Source: JBKEDS01 sp047975545 (GTDB taxonomy: Bacteria; Bacteroidota; Bacteroidia; Flavobacteriales; Flavobacteriaceae). Taken from it: a DNA stretch of 64,000 nt. A model generated the notes under the pieces. The model worked only from the letters and a program-made list of their open reading frames with translations, made no database searches and was not told the DNA's origin. Made by a program: the position numbers and the translations under genes. Positions 26,352-36,085 of this stretch are shown piece by piece; position 1 is the stretch's first letter, and each line of letters starts with the position of its first letter. The DNA lies in contig JBKEDS010000008.1 of the NCBI GenBank assembly GCA_047975545.1, positions 1-64,000 of the forward strand, written 5' to 3'.

Positions 26352-29300
26352 TTAAAACGATAAATGCACGCCCAGCGATAACGAACCGCTTAATGGATAA
26401 TCGGAGTTGGCAAAGTTGCGTTGTTCGGGGTCCAAAGTCCCTTTAAAAACGCCCAGTTTGGTAAAGGTTGCCACGTTTTCGGCCGATAGATAGATTCGAA
26501 CTCTGGACAGGAACATTTTTTCCAAATACTGTTCGGGTAGCGAGTAGCCCAATTGTACATTTTTTATTCTTAAATAAGCAGCGTTAAGCACCCACCTATC
26601 GGAAGTTACAAAGTTATGATGGCCGCCAATATACGGTCTTGGAAATGCCGCATCGGGATTTTCGGGCGTATAGTAATCGGCATGTAGCGTCCTGGGCTGA
26701 ATCCATGAATAAATTAACGGTTGCGATACGTAGCGGGACGGGATAATATTGCGTTTTCCCACACCTTGTAAAAACACGCTAAAGTCGAGCGCTTTCCAAT
26801 CGGCCGTTAGGTTAATACCATACAAATACCGTTGCTGCGTGCTGCCGAGCTGAACCAAATCGCCAGGATTTTCGAGAGTACCATCGCCAGGGGTAATTTT
26901 TCCGTCGCCATCTAAATCGACATATTCTATATCGCCAATCCCTGTTTTATTGCTGTAAAACGGGGCAGCATCCAACTGCTCTTGGGTTTGTATATATCCG
27001 GGGGCGGTTTTATAGCCCCATATCGTATTTAGCGGCAAGCCCGTAATTTTTTCGTTAACATCGGTAGACACCAGATTATAGCCTTCGCCATAATTTACAA
27101 GCTCGTTTTTGTTGTCGGACAAGTTAAAGCCAATCGAAAACTTAAAGTTTTCGCCTATTTTGTCACGATACAACATAGCGGCTTCCCAGCCCCAGCTTTT
27201 TAATTCGCCTTCGTTAGTTCTCGGGGCGCCTACGCCCAAGGTAGCGGGGCGTTTAATTTGAACCAACATGTTGTTGTTTACTTTTTTATAATAATCGAAG
27301 CTGCCCGTTATTTTGTTTTGTAGGATTCCGAAATCCAGACCGTAGTCCACGGTTTCCAAGGTTTCCCAACCCAGGTTTGATGATGGTATGGAGCCTTGGT
27401 AGAAATACGGTGTTCTGTCCTCCGATTCGCCCATTACCAAACCACTGCCATTGCTTATTAGCGGCAGATAGTCGTAATAGCCTATAATATCGGCATTGGC
27501 ATTGCCCAATTGTCCCCATGAAAACCGGGGCTTAAATTCCGAAATAAAGGGCAATGCCTTATCGAACCAGTTTTCCTTGTGCATATTCCAGCCAGCCGAA
27601 GCCGAATAGAACCATTTTACACGTTTTCCGGGCGCTAATCGGGAACTTTCGTCCGAACGCAATGTGGCTTCAATTAAATATTTATCGTCGTAGTTGTAGT
27701 TTAAACGCCCAATCATGGATTGGTTGGCAAACTCGGTTAAGCCTTCGCCAACGGCTTCGGAGCCTTGTTCGGCCAACTGTAACGTGGGCAAGTTATTGCT
27801 TACCAAGTTTTTTACCGAAGCATTGAAGGACGACGATTTATAATCTTCCCATTGGTAACCCGCCAAAGCTTTAATGTTGTGTTTTTCGGCTATGGTTAAA
27901 TCGTAATCGGCCAAAAACTGGACGTTATTAGTGGTGTTTTTTCGGGCGTACCGGTAATAACTGTTGGGGCGGTTAAGGTAATATGCGGGCTTGGCATCGT
28001 TTAAGTCCCACAATTCTACGGTTTTTGAAAACACGGTATAATCCCTTCTATCTATTTGGCGGCCATAAATGCTTCGCAACTGCAAACCTTTAACCACATC
28101 TTTTATAGTTAAGGTGAAGGTTGTATTTAGCTCTTCGAAATCGTCGTCGGCATATCCGCCTTCGGTTAAATACGCATAGGTATTGTTGCCCGAGGTTCCG
28201 GCACCACCAAACAGTTTTCCGTCGGGCGTGTGTATCGGGAAACGCAACCGGGCTTGGTACACCTGCTGCAACAACCCATAACCGCTTACCCCTACCGATG
28301 GTTTGTCCTTGGACTCGGTAGCATAGCTAATTTTAGAATCGAAATTGATTTTATCGGAAATATCGGCACTAACGTTCGACCTTAAATTCCAACGTTTATA
28401 AGCATCGGGGCCTACTTTAAATACACCTTGCTGGTCGAGGTTTCCCAAGGAAAACAAATATTTTAGCTTATCGTTACCACCGCTAACATTCAGGTTATGC
28501 GATTGCATAAAGTATTGGTCCCTTAGCAATTGGTCCTGAATACTTTTTTGGTTGTAGGTACGGTATTTGTTCGGGTTATTGGGATCCACCACGAACTCTA
28601 CCCCATTTCGGATATTTTCCAAATCGAAATCGTTGTACTCCAACCCAACACCCGCATTGGTTCTGGCAAGATTGGAATATTCGGCTTCCTGTAACAAACT
28701 TAAACGCTTAGGCACGTTTAAGGACCACTGGGCGGTTATCCTACCGTTGTAATCGACCACAAACTTGCCCTGCTTTCCTGTTTTTGTGGTAACCAAAATA
28801 ACACCACCGGCAGCCCTTGCCCCGTAAATGGCGGCTGCAGCTGCATCTTTTAACACCGAAATAGAAGCTATATCGTCAGGGTTTAAACGTTGAAGCGATG
28901 CCAAGGAAATCATGGATACGCCGTCGATAATAAGCAAGGGATCCACGGAACCGTTGGCCGACGATACGCCACGGATTTGAATATCCAAACCTTCCTCGCC
29001 GGGCTGCCCCGTAGTTTTGGTAACGTTTAAGCCCGCCGTAGTACCTTGCAGGGCATTGGTAACGTTAGTTACCGGCCTATCCTCCAAGGCTTTTGCATCG
29101 ACCGTTGCCACGGCCGAGGTCATGGATACTTTTCGCTGGGTGCCGTAGCCTACGATTACAACTTCTTCTAACTGCGACACGTCTTCTTTTAAAGTAACGT
29201 TTACAACGCTTTTACCATTAACATTAATGGTTTGCGTAACAAAACCAACGTAGCTAAACGTTAATTTTACATTACTATTATTTACCATTATTTGGTAATT

Positions 29301-29519
29301 GCCATCGAAATCGGTTACTACGCCGTCGTTTTCGCCTTCGACAACAATATTTACACCGGGCAAGGGCACTCCGGCTTCATCGGCAACAAGCCCCTTTACG
29401 CTTAGCTGCTGTGGTTTTGTACTAAAAGTGCTGGCATTGCCCTTTAGCGCAAAACAACTTAACAGTAAAAAGCAACAGCACAACGCCGCTTGTTTAAACA
29501 TTTTTAGTTTGTTTTTCAT
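26352..29519 (-). CDS. SusC/RagA family TonB-dependent outer-membrane transporter
   Basis: The product is a 1055-aa transporter. A signal peptide (about residues 1-29) precedes a carboxypeptidase-regulatory-like domain (VKGLVADEAGVPLPGVNIVV, about 42-115), the conserved LEEVVIVGYGTQRK, the plug (about 120-235, with RGVSSANGSVDPLLIIDGVS and SVLKDAAAAAIYGARAAGG), and a long beta-barrel ending in Phe (LSLGVHLSF). It imports oligosaccharides across the outer membrane with SusD. It lies 262 bp downstream of GH88 on the same strand and is probably in the same operon. Confidence 0.96.
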   Translation of the reverse strand: MKNKLKMFKQAALCCCFLLLSCFALKGNASTFSTKPQQLSVKGLVADEAGVPLPGVNIVVEGENDGVVTDFDGNYQIMVNNSNVKLTFSYVGFVTQTINVNGKSVVNVTLKEDVSQLEEVVIVGYGTQRKVSMTSAVATVDAKALEDRPVTNVTNALQGTTAGLNVTKTTGQPGEEGLDIQIRGVSSANGSVDPLLIIDGVSMISLASLQRLNPDDIASISVLKDAAAAAIYGARAAGGVILVTTKTGKQGKFVVDYNGRITAQWSLNVPKRLSLLQEAEYSNLARTNAGVGLEYNDFDLENIRNGVEFVVDPNNPNKYRTYNQKSIQDQLLRDQYFMQSHNLNVSGGNDKLKYLFSLGNLDQQGVFKVGPDAYKRWNLRSNVSADISDKINFDSKISYATESKDKPSVGVSGYGLLQQVYQARLRFPIHTPDGKLFGGAGTSGNNTYAYLTEGGYADDDFEELNTTFTLTIKDVVKGLQLRSIYGRQIDRRDYTVFSKTVELWDLNDAKPAYYLNRPNSYYRYARKNTTNNVQFLADYDLTIAEKHNIKALAGYQWEDYKSSSFNASVKNLVSNNLPTLQLAEQGSEAVGEGLTEFANQSMIGRLNYNYDDKYLIEATLRSDESSRLAPGKRVKWFYSASAGWNMHKENWFDKALPFISEFKPRFSWGQLGNANADIIGYYDYLPLISNGSGLVMGESEDRTPYFYQGSIPSSNLGWETLETVDYGLDFGILQNKITGSFDYYKKVNNNMLVQIKRPATLGVGAPRTNEGELKSWGWEAAMLYRDKIGENFKFSIGFNLSDNKNELVNYGEGYNLVSTDVNEKITGLPLNTIWGYKTAPGYIQTQEQLDAAPFYSNKTGIGDIEYVDLDGDGKITPGDGTLENPGDLVQLGSTQQRYLYGINLTADWKALDFSVFLQGVGKRNIIPSRYVSQPLIYSWIQPRTLHADYYTPENPDAAFPRPYIGGHHNFVTSDRWVLNAAYLRIKNVQLGYSLPEQYLEKMFLSRVRIYLSAENVATFTKLGVFKGTLDPEQRNFANSDYPLSGSLSLGVHLSF

Positions 29520-29781
29520 AGTTTAATAAAGTTTAGTTTATAGAATAATTTAAGCAATAGGCTTGCAGGCTCAATGTATGGCCTTACATTGGGCTTATTA
29601 AAAAGCAGGTGCAACACCTTGGCAGCAAGCTTTTATTTATATTTATTTTGAAGTATGAGTGCCTGCGGAAGTTTTTCCGCTTAACTTACAGAAGACATTA
29701 AGTTAGGCCCTAATAATTTTTTATGTAGTATTTCCAATCATAGTAGGTTAAGTTTTGGGTTAGATTTTTGGTTAATTAATT

Positions 29782-30987
29782 CTACATTTGAACTTCGGCT
29801 TTAAGATTTTGCTGCCTGATTAAGGCTTCCAAGAAATAATAATCGGCATAATTTAAGGGTTGGTCCACCTCCAAATCGCCAGGCTTGCTCCCTACCGAAT
29901 GCAGCAGTAAAAATCCGCCATTGGTTCCCGTTTGCGCAAAATAGGCGGGCGAACTTAAACTTTCAACAATTGTATTGGCTGCACTAATGTAGTTTTCTTT
30001 TTTATCGGCATTTACATATTGGCTTAATTCGAACAAAGCCGAAGCGTTTAAGGCTGCTGCCGAAGCATCCCTTGGGGTAGTATTGCCTGCCGGGGCGTCG
30101 AAATCCCAGTACGGCACTTTATCGCTTGGCAAATTTGGGTGGTTTAATATAAAATTGGCCACATGGTTGGCTTGGTCCAGGTATTTTTTGTCCTTGGTTT
30201 CCCGATAGCATACGGTATAGCCATAAAGCGCCCACGATTGTCCCCTTGCCCAAGCCGAATCGTCGCTTAAACCTTGGTGGGTGTTTTTTTGGATAACCTC
30301 GCCCGTTTCGGGGTTATAATCTACAACGTGGTACGAACTGTAATCGCTACGAAAATGGTTTGCTATTGTGGTGTTGGCATGGCTTACCGCAATGTTGTAA
30401 TAGGTCGAGTCGTTGGTTATGCGCGTGGCGTGGAAAAGCAGTTCCAAGTTCATCATATTATCGATAATTACGGGGCATTTCCATTTTTTGCTCCAGTCCC
30501 ACGATTTTAAAATCCCGGCATTGGGCTTAAAGCGTTTCGACAGCGATTTTGCCGTTTGTACAATAACGGAATCGTACCCGGCCGATTTAAAATGCTTCAG
30601 GGCATTGCCATAGCTGCACTCCATCATAAACCCCACATCGTGGTTGCCGCTCCAGTACTGTACCGTATCCAGCTTTTCGGTGTAAAGGGTGGCGCGTTCT
30701 TTCCAAATTTCATCTTTTGTCAAGGTGTACAAATACCACATTGCACCGGGGTAAAATCCGCTGGTCCAATCGTACTCCCCCACATATTTTATTTTGTTTT
30801 TTTCGGCATTATACGAACGGGGAATAAACTTTTTGCTATCGATATTGGATAAAATCTGGGGATAAAGCGTATCGTATTGGAGTGCGGACAAAGCCACCAC
30901 GCTTTCCTTATTTGTTTCCTTGGGCTTGTTGTTGCAGGCCGCACACAATATTAAACCCAACCCGATTAGTAAAATTTTAATTTTCAT
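29782..30987 (-). CDS. Glycoside hydrolase family 88 unsaturated glucuronyl hydrolase (lipoprotein)
   Basis: The product is a 401-aa enzyme with a lipoprotein signal (ILCAAC, Cys18), so it is periplasmic-facing or surface-anchored. GH88 enzymes remove 4,5-unsaturated uronic acid from the non-reducing end of lyase products. Two aspartates fit the catalytic pair: Asp117 in NHDVGF and Asp176 in IDNMMNLELL, spaced almost as in the characterised Bacillus enzyme. The (alpha/alpha)6 barrel motifs AWARGQSWALYGY and PRDASAAALNASAL are present. It is first in the PUL. No polysaccharide lyase gene is in the window, so it must depend on lyases encoded elsewhere. Confidence 0.93.
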   Translation of the reverse strand: MKIKILLIGLGLILCAACNNKPKETNKESVVALSALQYDTLYPQILSNIDSKKFIPRSYNAEKNKIKYVGEYDWTSGFYPGAMWYLYTLTKDEIWKERATLYTEKLDTVQYWSGNHDVGFMMECSYGNALKHFKSAGYDSVIVQTAKSLSKRFKPNAGILKSWDWSKKWKCPVIIDNMMNLELLFHATRITNDSTYYNIAVSHANTTIANHFRSDYSSYHVVDYNPETGEVIQKNTHQGLSDDSAWARGQSWALYGYTVCYRETKDKKYLDQANHVANFILNHPNLPSDKVPYWDFDAPAGNTTPRDASAAALNASALFELSQYVNADKKENYISAANTIVESLSSPAYFAQTGTNGGFLLLHSVGSKPGDLEVDQPLNYADYYFLEALIRQQNLKAEVQM

Positions 30988-31050
30988 ATACTGCTGCTTT
31001 TAATATTTAAGTGTTTTTAAAACACTTTAATTTTAGTTACCATTGTTAAA

Positions 31051-31080
31051 CAAATTTAAAAATATTAACAATAAATCCAA
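31051..31080 (-). promoter_or_regulatory. Promoter of the GH88-susC-susD locus
   Basis: On the minus strand, TTG at 31078-31080, a 19-nt spacer and TAAATTTG at 31051-31058 match the Bacteroidota -33/-7 consensus with ideal spacing. The leader holds an inverted repeat, aagtgttttt/aaaacactt, at about 31010-31028. No sensor-regulator gene lies in the window. Confidence 0.65.
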
Positions 31081-31245
31081 TTAATTACAAAGTGATTGAG
31101 CGCAATAATAAAGAAAACTATAAAAAAAGAATAGGGTATTTAACTGCATAACGAAATCCGCCCCCCAGTACTTCTACCTTAAAAAATACTTTAACATTTT
31201 TCCCTATAAACTTTCAAACCTTTAAACTAAACGCTAAATTGCGGC

Positions 31246-31473
31246 ATGCAAAATATTTACAAGCCCTTACTATTTTTTCAAAAGCACGGTTTTTTTGTGT
31301 GCCAGCGTATTGCCGAGCGTTTTGGCATACGAACAAAAATTGTGCGTACTACTTTTATGTACCTAACCTTTGTAACCTTGGGCTTTGGCTTTGCCCTGTA
31401 CCTATTTATTGCCTTTTGGATGCGCATTAAGGACTTGGTATACACCAAACGCTCGTCCGTATTCGATTTATAA
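31246..31473 (+). CDS. Small PspC-like membrane protein
   Basis: The product is a 75-aa protein with a PspC-type N-terminal segment (FFVCQRIAERFGIRTKIVRT), one transmembrane helix (FMYLTFVTLGFGFALYLFIAF) and a conserved-looking end (DLVYTKRSSVFDL). Flavobacteria carry such truncated PspC-like proteins; the role in envelope stress is presumed, not shown. It lies 23 bp upstream of the RCK channel gene on the same strand. Confidence 0.75.
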   Translation: MQNIYKPLLFFQKHGFFVCQRIAERFGIRTKIVRTTFMYLTFVTLGFGFALYLFIAFWMRIKDLVYTKRSSVFDL

Positions 31474-31496
31474 ATTAAAACACGCTTAATTAGTAA

Positions 31497-32519
31497 ATGA
31501 ACCCGCTTGCAAGACTTTTTAAAATACGGCTTTACATGGCATTTTTTATGTTAACCCTTATTTTACTTGCCGGGGTTTTGGGCTATCGGTTTATATCCGA
31601 TTACACGTGGTTAGATGCCGTTTACATGACCGTAATAACCATAACCACGGTAGGTTTTGGCGAAGTGGTGCCGTTGGACGACCAGTCTAAAGTGTTTACC
31701 ATTTTTTTAATCCTATCGAGCGTACTCATCATGGGTTACGCCCTTTCAATAATTACCGAATATATTTTAAGCAAAAACAACGTTGAAGATTTAAAACTAA
31801 AAAAAATGCAAAAAGAGATAAGCAGTTTTAACAATCATGTGGTGGTTTGCGGCTATGGGCGCAACGGACGGCAAGCCGTTTCGAAACTACAAGCCTATAA
31901 CAGGACTTTTGTGGTTATTGAAAAAAACAAGGACATGGAAGAACGCCTTCAACAAGACCACATACCTTATATTATCGGTAATGCCAACGAGGACGACATT
32001 TTAAAACAAGCAGGAATAGAACGGGCTTCCAACTTTATTTCGGCCCTGCCCAACGATGCCGACAACTTGTTCGTGGTGCTTTCAACACGGCAACTTAACA
32101 AAAATATTTACATTATTAGCCGGGCCTCAAACGAATCGTCGTACGATAAACTAAAATTTGCAGGCGCCAACAACGTTATCCTGCCCGATAAAATAGGTGG
32201 CGACCACATGGCATCGCTTGTGGTAGTACCCGGTTTAATGGAGTTTATTGATAATTTGTCCATTGTTGGAAAATCAAACATTAACATTGAAGAAGTGGCC
32301 GTTGAAAAACTATATGGCAACGGAAAAACCAAGACCCTAAAAGATTTGGATTTAAGACGAAAAACGGGCTGTAACGTTATTGGCTACAAAGATGAAAACG
32401 GAAACTACACCGTAAATCCCGATGCCGATTTGGAACTGGCGCCAAACTCGAAAATTATCGTTCTTGGAAAACCCAAGCAAATAGAAACCCTAAACTCGGT
32501 ATATAATATCGGGCATTAG
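31497..32519 (+). CDS. Potassium channel with RCK (TrkA-N/TrkA-C) domains
   Basis: The product is a 340-aa two-transmembrane channel subunit. TM1 covers about residues 10-30, and the pore loop with selectivity filter TTVGFGE is at about 49-57. TM2 is about 67-90. The cytosolic RCK_N domain (HVVVCGYGRNGRQAVSKLQA, Rossmann GxGxxG) lies at about 112-230 and RCK_C (KTLKDLDLRRKTGCNVIGYK) at about 265-335. It conducts K+ under control of a ligand bound by the RCK ring. It is probably co-transcribed with the PspC-like gene. Confidence 0.93.
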   Translation: MNPLARLFKIRLYMAFFMLTLILLAGVLGYRFISDYTWLDAVYMTVITITTVGFGEVVPLDDQSKVFTIFLILSSVLIMGYALSIITEYILSKNNVEDLKLKKMQKEISSFNNHVVVCGYGRNGRQAVSKLQAYNRTFVVIEKNKDMEERLQQDHIPYIIGNANEDDILKQAGIERASNFISALPNDADNLFVVLSTRQLNKNIYIISRASNESSYDKLKFAGANNVILPDKIGGDHMASLVVVPGLMEFIDNLSIVGKSNINIEEVAVEKLYGNGKTKTLKDLDLRRKTGCNVIGYKDENGNYTVNPDADLELAPNSKIIVLGKPKQIETLNSVYNIGH

Positions 32520-32620
32520 TTTGTCGTTTTTACAAAAGAAGTTTTAAAAAGCGGATTTTTTTTAGCATCTTGCCAATGTTTAATTAAAACATCTCAGCAA
32601 ACTAACTAAACCACTAACTT

Positions 32621-34315
32621 ATGAAGAACCGTCTTCTATCAATTTTCACATTAATTTTTCCCATTATAGCATTTGCCCAAGACACGACAAACGTTGGCAT
32701 AGACAAACAAATAGACCAAGCCTTCCAGCCCATTTCCGATTTCTTTTCAAAAATCGTGTTTTTTGAAATTTTTGGCACACCATTCATCATAATCCTATTG
32801 GTGTTCAGTGCCGTATTTTTTACGGTTTATTTTGGATTTCCCAACATACGCTATTTTTGGCGAGCCATAAGTACGGTAAGGGGAAAATACGAAGATATTG
32901 AAAAACACGGCGCCAAGTTGTTATATGGCGAAGACGGCATTTCGCAAGGTATCGATTTAAACAAAGTCGATATACACGACCATATAGACGATTTGGTAGC
33001 CAACGACGATATTGCCATAGACGGCGATATAAGGGATACCATTCGCGACGAGAGTTCGCACGGCGAGGTATCGCATTTTCAGGCTTTGGCAACGGCCGTT
33101 TCGGGTACGGTAGGTAACGGCAATATTGCCGGGGTAGCTTTGGCCATTGCACTGGGAGGCCCCGGTGCTACGTTTTGGATGGTTGTTTGCGGGCTACTGG
33201 GCATGTCCACCAAATTTGTGGAGTGTACCCTGGGCGTACAATACCGCGACGTGGACCGAAATGGCGTGGTTTACGGCGGCCCGATGTACTACTTATCCAA
33301 AGGCCTTAAAGAACGGGGCCTAAAAACATTTGGCAGGATAATGGCCGTTTTATTTGCCATATTTTGTATCGGCGGCTCATTTGGCGGTGGCAATGCGGCA
33401 CAGTCCAACCAAGCCACCATAGTAGTTAAGGAACTTTTGGGCTTGGAAAGCACGGCGGCCGGATTTTGGATAGGTGTTGTTATTGCCCTATTGGTTGGTG
33501 CTATTATTATTGGCGGTATTAAGCGTATTGCCTCGGTAACCGAAAAAGTAGTGCCCTTTATGGCGCTGCTTTATATTTTGTGCTGCCTGTACATTATATT
33601 AAGCAATTTTTCGTTAATAGACGATACCATAGCTTTAATCGTGAAAGAAGCCTTTAACCCCAAGGCCATTGGTGTTGGCGGGGTTATTGGCGTGCTTATG
33701 GTTGGGTTTAAACGGGCCGTTTTTTCCAACGAGGCCGGAGCGGGCTCGGCATCTATTGCGCACTCGGCCGTACGGACAAAATACTCGGCCAGCGAAGGTT
33801 TGGTAGCTTTACTGGAGCCTTTTATCGATACCGTGGTTATTTGTACCATGACCGCCTTTGTTATTATTATTTTTAATTTCGGCGGGTTTTTCGAGTACGG
33901 TGGCAATGGTGCCGGAAGCGTGTTTATAAACGGTGTAAGCTACGAGGGCGCCGGCATTACCTCGATAGCTTTCCATGAATTTATACCCTACTCTAAAATA
34001 TTTTTAACCGTGGCCGTATTTTTATTCGCCATTTCAACCATGATATCGTGGTCCTACTACGGGCTGCAATCGTGGAAATTTTTATTCGGAAGGGGCAAAA
34101 CGGCCGACCTTACTTATAAAATCCTGTTTTTAATATTTGTAATAATAGGCGCTGCGGCCAGCATGGGCTCTATTTGGAGTTTTTCCGATGCCATGATTTT
34201 TGCCATGGTTTTCCCCAATATGGTGGGCTTATACCTGTTGTTTCCCGTGGTAAAAAAGCAACTAAAACGTTATTTGGATGCTATTAAAATGAAGCGGGAT
34301 GCGATAAGCGATTAG
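32621..34315 (+). CDS. Alanine/glycine:cation symporter (AgcS family)
   Basis: The product is a 564-aa inner-membrane sodium/alanine symporter. It starts with a signal-like segment (MKNRLLSIFTLIFPIIAFAQ), common in Bacteroidota members. The first membrane helix is followed by a soluble insertion and the AgcS signature GTVGNGNIAGVALAIALGGP. Further motifs are GMSTKFVECTLGVQYRD and KRAVFSNEAGAGSASIAHSA, with about eleven helices in all. It stands about 100 bp after the K+ channel. Confidence 0.95.
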   Translation: MKNRLLSIFTLIFPIIAFAQDTTNVGIDKQIDQAFQPISDFFSKIVFFEIFGTPFIIILLVFSAVFFTVYFGFPNIRYFWRAISTVRGKYEDIEKHGAKLLYGEDGISQGIDLNKVDIHDHIDDLVANDDIAIDGDIRDTIRDESSHGEVSHFQALATAVSGTVGNGNIAGVALAIALGGPGATFWMVVCGLLGMSTKFVECTLGVQYRDVDRNGVVYGGPMYYLSKGLKERGLKTFGRIMAVLFAIFCIGGSFGGGNAAQSNQATIVVKELLGLESTAAGFWIGVVIALLVGAIIIGGIKRIASVTEKVVPFMALLYILCCLYIILSNFSLIDDTIALIVKEAFNPKAIGVGGVIGVLMVGFKRAVFSNEAGAGSASIAHSAVRTKYSASEGLVALLEPFIDTVVICTMTAFVIIIFNFGGFFEYGGNGAGSVFINGVSYEGAGITSIAFHEFIPYSKIFLTVAVFLFAISTMISWSYYGLQSWKFLFGRGKTADLTYKILFLIFVIIGAAASMGSIWSFSDAMIFAMVFPNMVGLYLLFPVVKKQLKRYLDAIKMKRDAISD

Positions 34316-34337
34316 TGTTTTGTTGGCAGAAGTATTT

Positions 34338-34490
34338 TTATACTTTTTGTTTTTCGGTAGGTTTTTTAAAACGAGTTTTTTTACTTTTTCGTTCTTTCAA
34401 AAATTTACTGAATGCCAAATCTTCTTCTTTTGTCGGTTTTTTGTTTAAAAAAACAACATCCTTTTCTTCTAATTTTTTAATATCAATCAT
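34338..34490 (-). CDS. Small basic ORF overlapping the decayed gene
   Basis: This 50-codon frame starts MIDIKKLEEKDVVFLNKKPT and ends KKPTEKQKV. Its ATG (34488-34490) overlaps the stop of the upstream frame, a pattern of translational coupling. It is very Lys/Glu-rich. I do not recognise the family. The conserved overlap suggests a real two-gene module whose first member is now interrupted. Confidence 0.5.
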   Translation of the reverse strand: MIDIKKLEEKDVVFLNKKPTKEEDLAFSKFLKERKSKKTRFKKPTEKQKV

Positions 34491-35022
34491 AAAATTCAAA
34501 ATCTTTATAATATTGTTTAACTAAAATTTTTGCTTCTTTGGTATCTATAAACATTCTGTTTCCTGCAAACCTTTTTGCTCCCAAAGTTTTTTCATAGTGT
34601 CCGATTAATTGTGTTTTTGCAACAAATGAAACAACGCCATCATAACCTTTACTAAAAGAAAGTTTACAAGCAAAAGCTACTAAATTTCCGGCAACCCCAT
34701 TGTAAAGTTTGTTTTTGACTTTATTGAATTTTGCACTTTCAATTAAGTCCATAAAAATATGATCGCCTTTATCTGTCAAACAAATTAATCCTTGGATTAC
34801 CTTTGGGTTTTCAACCGTGTTTAGTTTATATACAGATTTTGTTTTATAACTAATTTCAGCTTTCCAGTCAAAATTCTATTCTGCCTTTTTGATAATTCGT
34901 TTGTCTTCAGTTCCCATGACAACGATTTCTGTTAAAAAGCTTTCTCCCGAAATAGCATTTTCAATTGATTTTGTTAGTTTATCAATTTCAAAATCTAATT
35001 GTATTCCAGTCTGCTTCTTCAC
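34483..35022 (-). pseudogene. Interrupted gene, GNAT-like/unknown family, with one in-frame stop
   Basis: A continuous minus-strand reading frame runs from about 35020 (KKQTGIQLDFEIDKLTKSIE) to the stop at 34483. A single TAG interrupts it after DKRIIKKAE, near 34876, where TGG (Trp) would fit. After it the frame continues NFDWKAEISYKTKSVYKLN, VIQGLICLTDKGDHIFMDLI, YDGVVSFVAKTQLIGHYEKT and AGNRMFIDTKEAKILVKQYY. The second half resembles the C-terminal part of acetyltransferase-like proteins. A 98-aa ORF can be called at 34483-34779, but it is only the 3' part. A sequencing error is the alternative to a true nonsense mutation. Confidence 0.7.
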
Positions 35023-35201
35023 TTGCCCAAGTTACAAAAAATCTTCCATTTTTTTTACAAATCGTTGCTGGTTTCCCTGTTTCTGCCAAATAGGGAATAA
35101 GCGGTATGCGTATTTAATAGGCGTAAAATTAATCGTCTTTGTTTTTGACAGTGAAAAAAAAACAGTATTTTGTATGTACTTTTATTTAAAACAAGTCAAT
35201 T

Positions 35202-36071
35202 ATGAAATCCCTTTTTACATTTACAAAACAACAGCGAAGTGGGATTTTTATGTTAATCCTCTTAATTGTTATCCTGCAAGGTGCTTACTTTTTTATCGGT
35301 TTTTCTTCAGAAGACATTATTTACGACACCACGGGCTATGCAGCTTTTCAAAACGAAATAGATTCGCTCAGGCAAGTTGAAATTGAAGCGCAAAAGCCGA
35401 AACTATATCCGTTCAACCCCAATTATATTACCGATTTTAAAGGCACTAACTTGGGTATGAACACTGAAGAAATCGATAGACTGCTCGATTTCAGAAAACA
35501 GGATAAATGGATTAATTCCGCAGCACAGTTTCAGGAGGTTACCCAAATTTCCGATTCTTTGTTTGCGGCTATTTCACCCTACTTTAAATTCCCCGAATGG
35601 GTTACAAATCCAAAACCCAAAATAAAAACTTCAACTTACACAAACAATGCGCACAAAACTTTTGCGCAAAAGCAAGATTTAAATACGGCGACAGCGCAAC
35701 AATTGCAGCAGGTAAACGGTGTTGGCGAAGTATTATCGGAACGCATTGTAAAGTTTAGGAACAAATTTCCAGGCGGCTTTATTGCCGATGTGCAATTACA
35801 GGATGTTTACGGCCTAACGCCCGAAGTTATAGCACGCATAACCAACATATTTACCGTAAAAACACCAAGAAACATAACCAAAATAAACCTGAACACCGCA
35901 ACGGTGGGGCAATTGGTTACCATTCAACATATCGATTACGATTTGGCCTACCGCATTGTTGAGCAGCGCAAGCTCCGTGACGGTTTTTCATCCTTGAACG
36001 AGTTGGAAAAAGTTAAGGACTTCCCTATAAATAAATTCGATATAATTAAATTATATTTGTCGCTTGATTAA
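35202..36071 (+). CDS. Helix-hairpin-helix protein, ComEA-like
   Basis: The product is a 289-aa protein. One N-terminal membrane helix (about residues 12-32) is followed by two or more HhH modules. One is QDLNTATAQQLQQVNGVGEV (about 159-178), and another is KINLNTATVGQLVTIQHIDY (about 227-246). ComEA-type HhH domains bind DNA non-specifically and act in DNA uptake, but many flavobacterial copies have no known role. It lies 14 bp upstream of the acyl-CoA dehydrogenase gene. Confidence 0.88.
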   Translation: MKSLFTFTKQQRSGIFMLILLIVILQGAYFFIGFSSEDIIYDTTGYAAFQNEIDSLRQVEIEAQKPKLYPFNPNYITDFKGTNLGMNTEEIDRLLDFRKQDKWINSAAQFQEVTQISDSLFAAISPYFKFPEWVTNPKPKIKTSTYTNNAHKTFAQKQDLNTATAQQLQQVNGVGEVLSERIVKFRNKFPGGFIADVQLQDVYGLTPEVIARITNIFTVKTPRNITKINLNTATVGQLVTIQHIDYDLAYRIVEQRKLRDGFSSLNELEKVKDFPINKFDIIKLYLSLD

Positions 36072-36085
36072 AAACGAACGTGTGT

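Noticed and set aside
34483..34779. 98-aa ORF as a complete gene
   Set aside because: The same frame continues upstream past a single stop with coherent protein sequence, so it is the 3' part of an interrupted gene.
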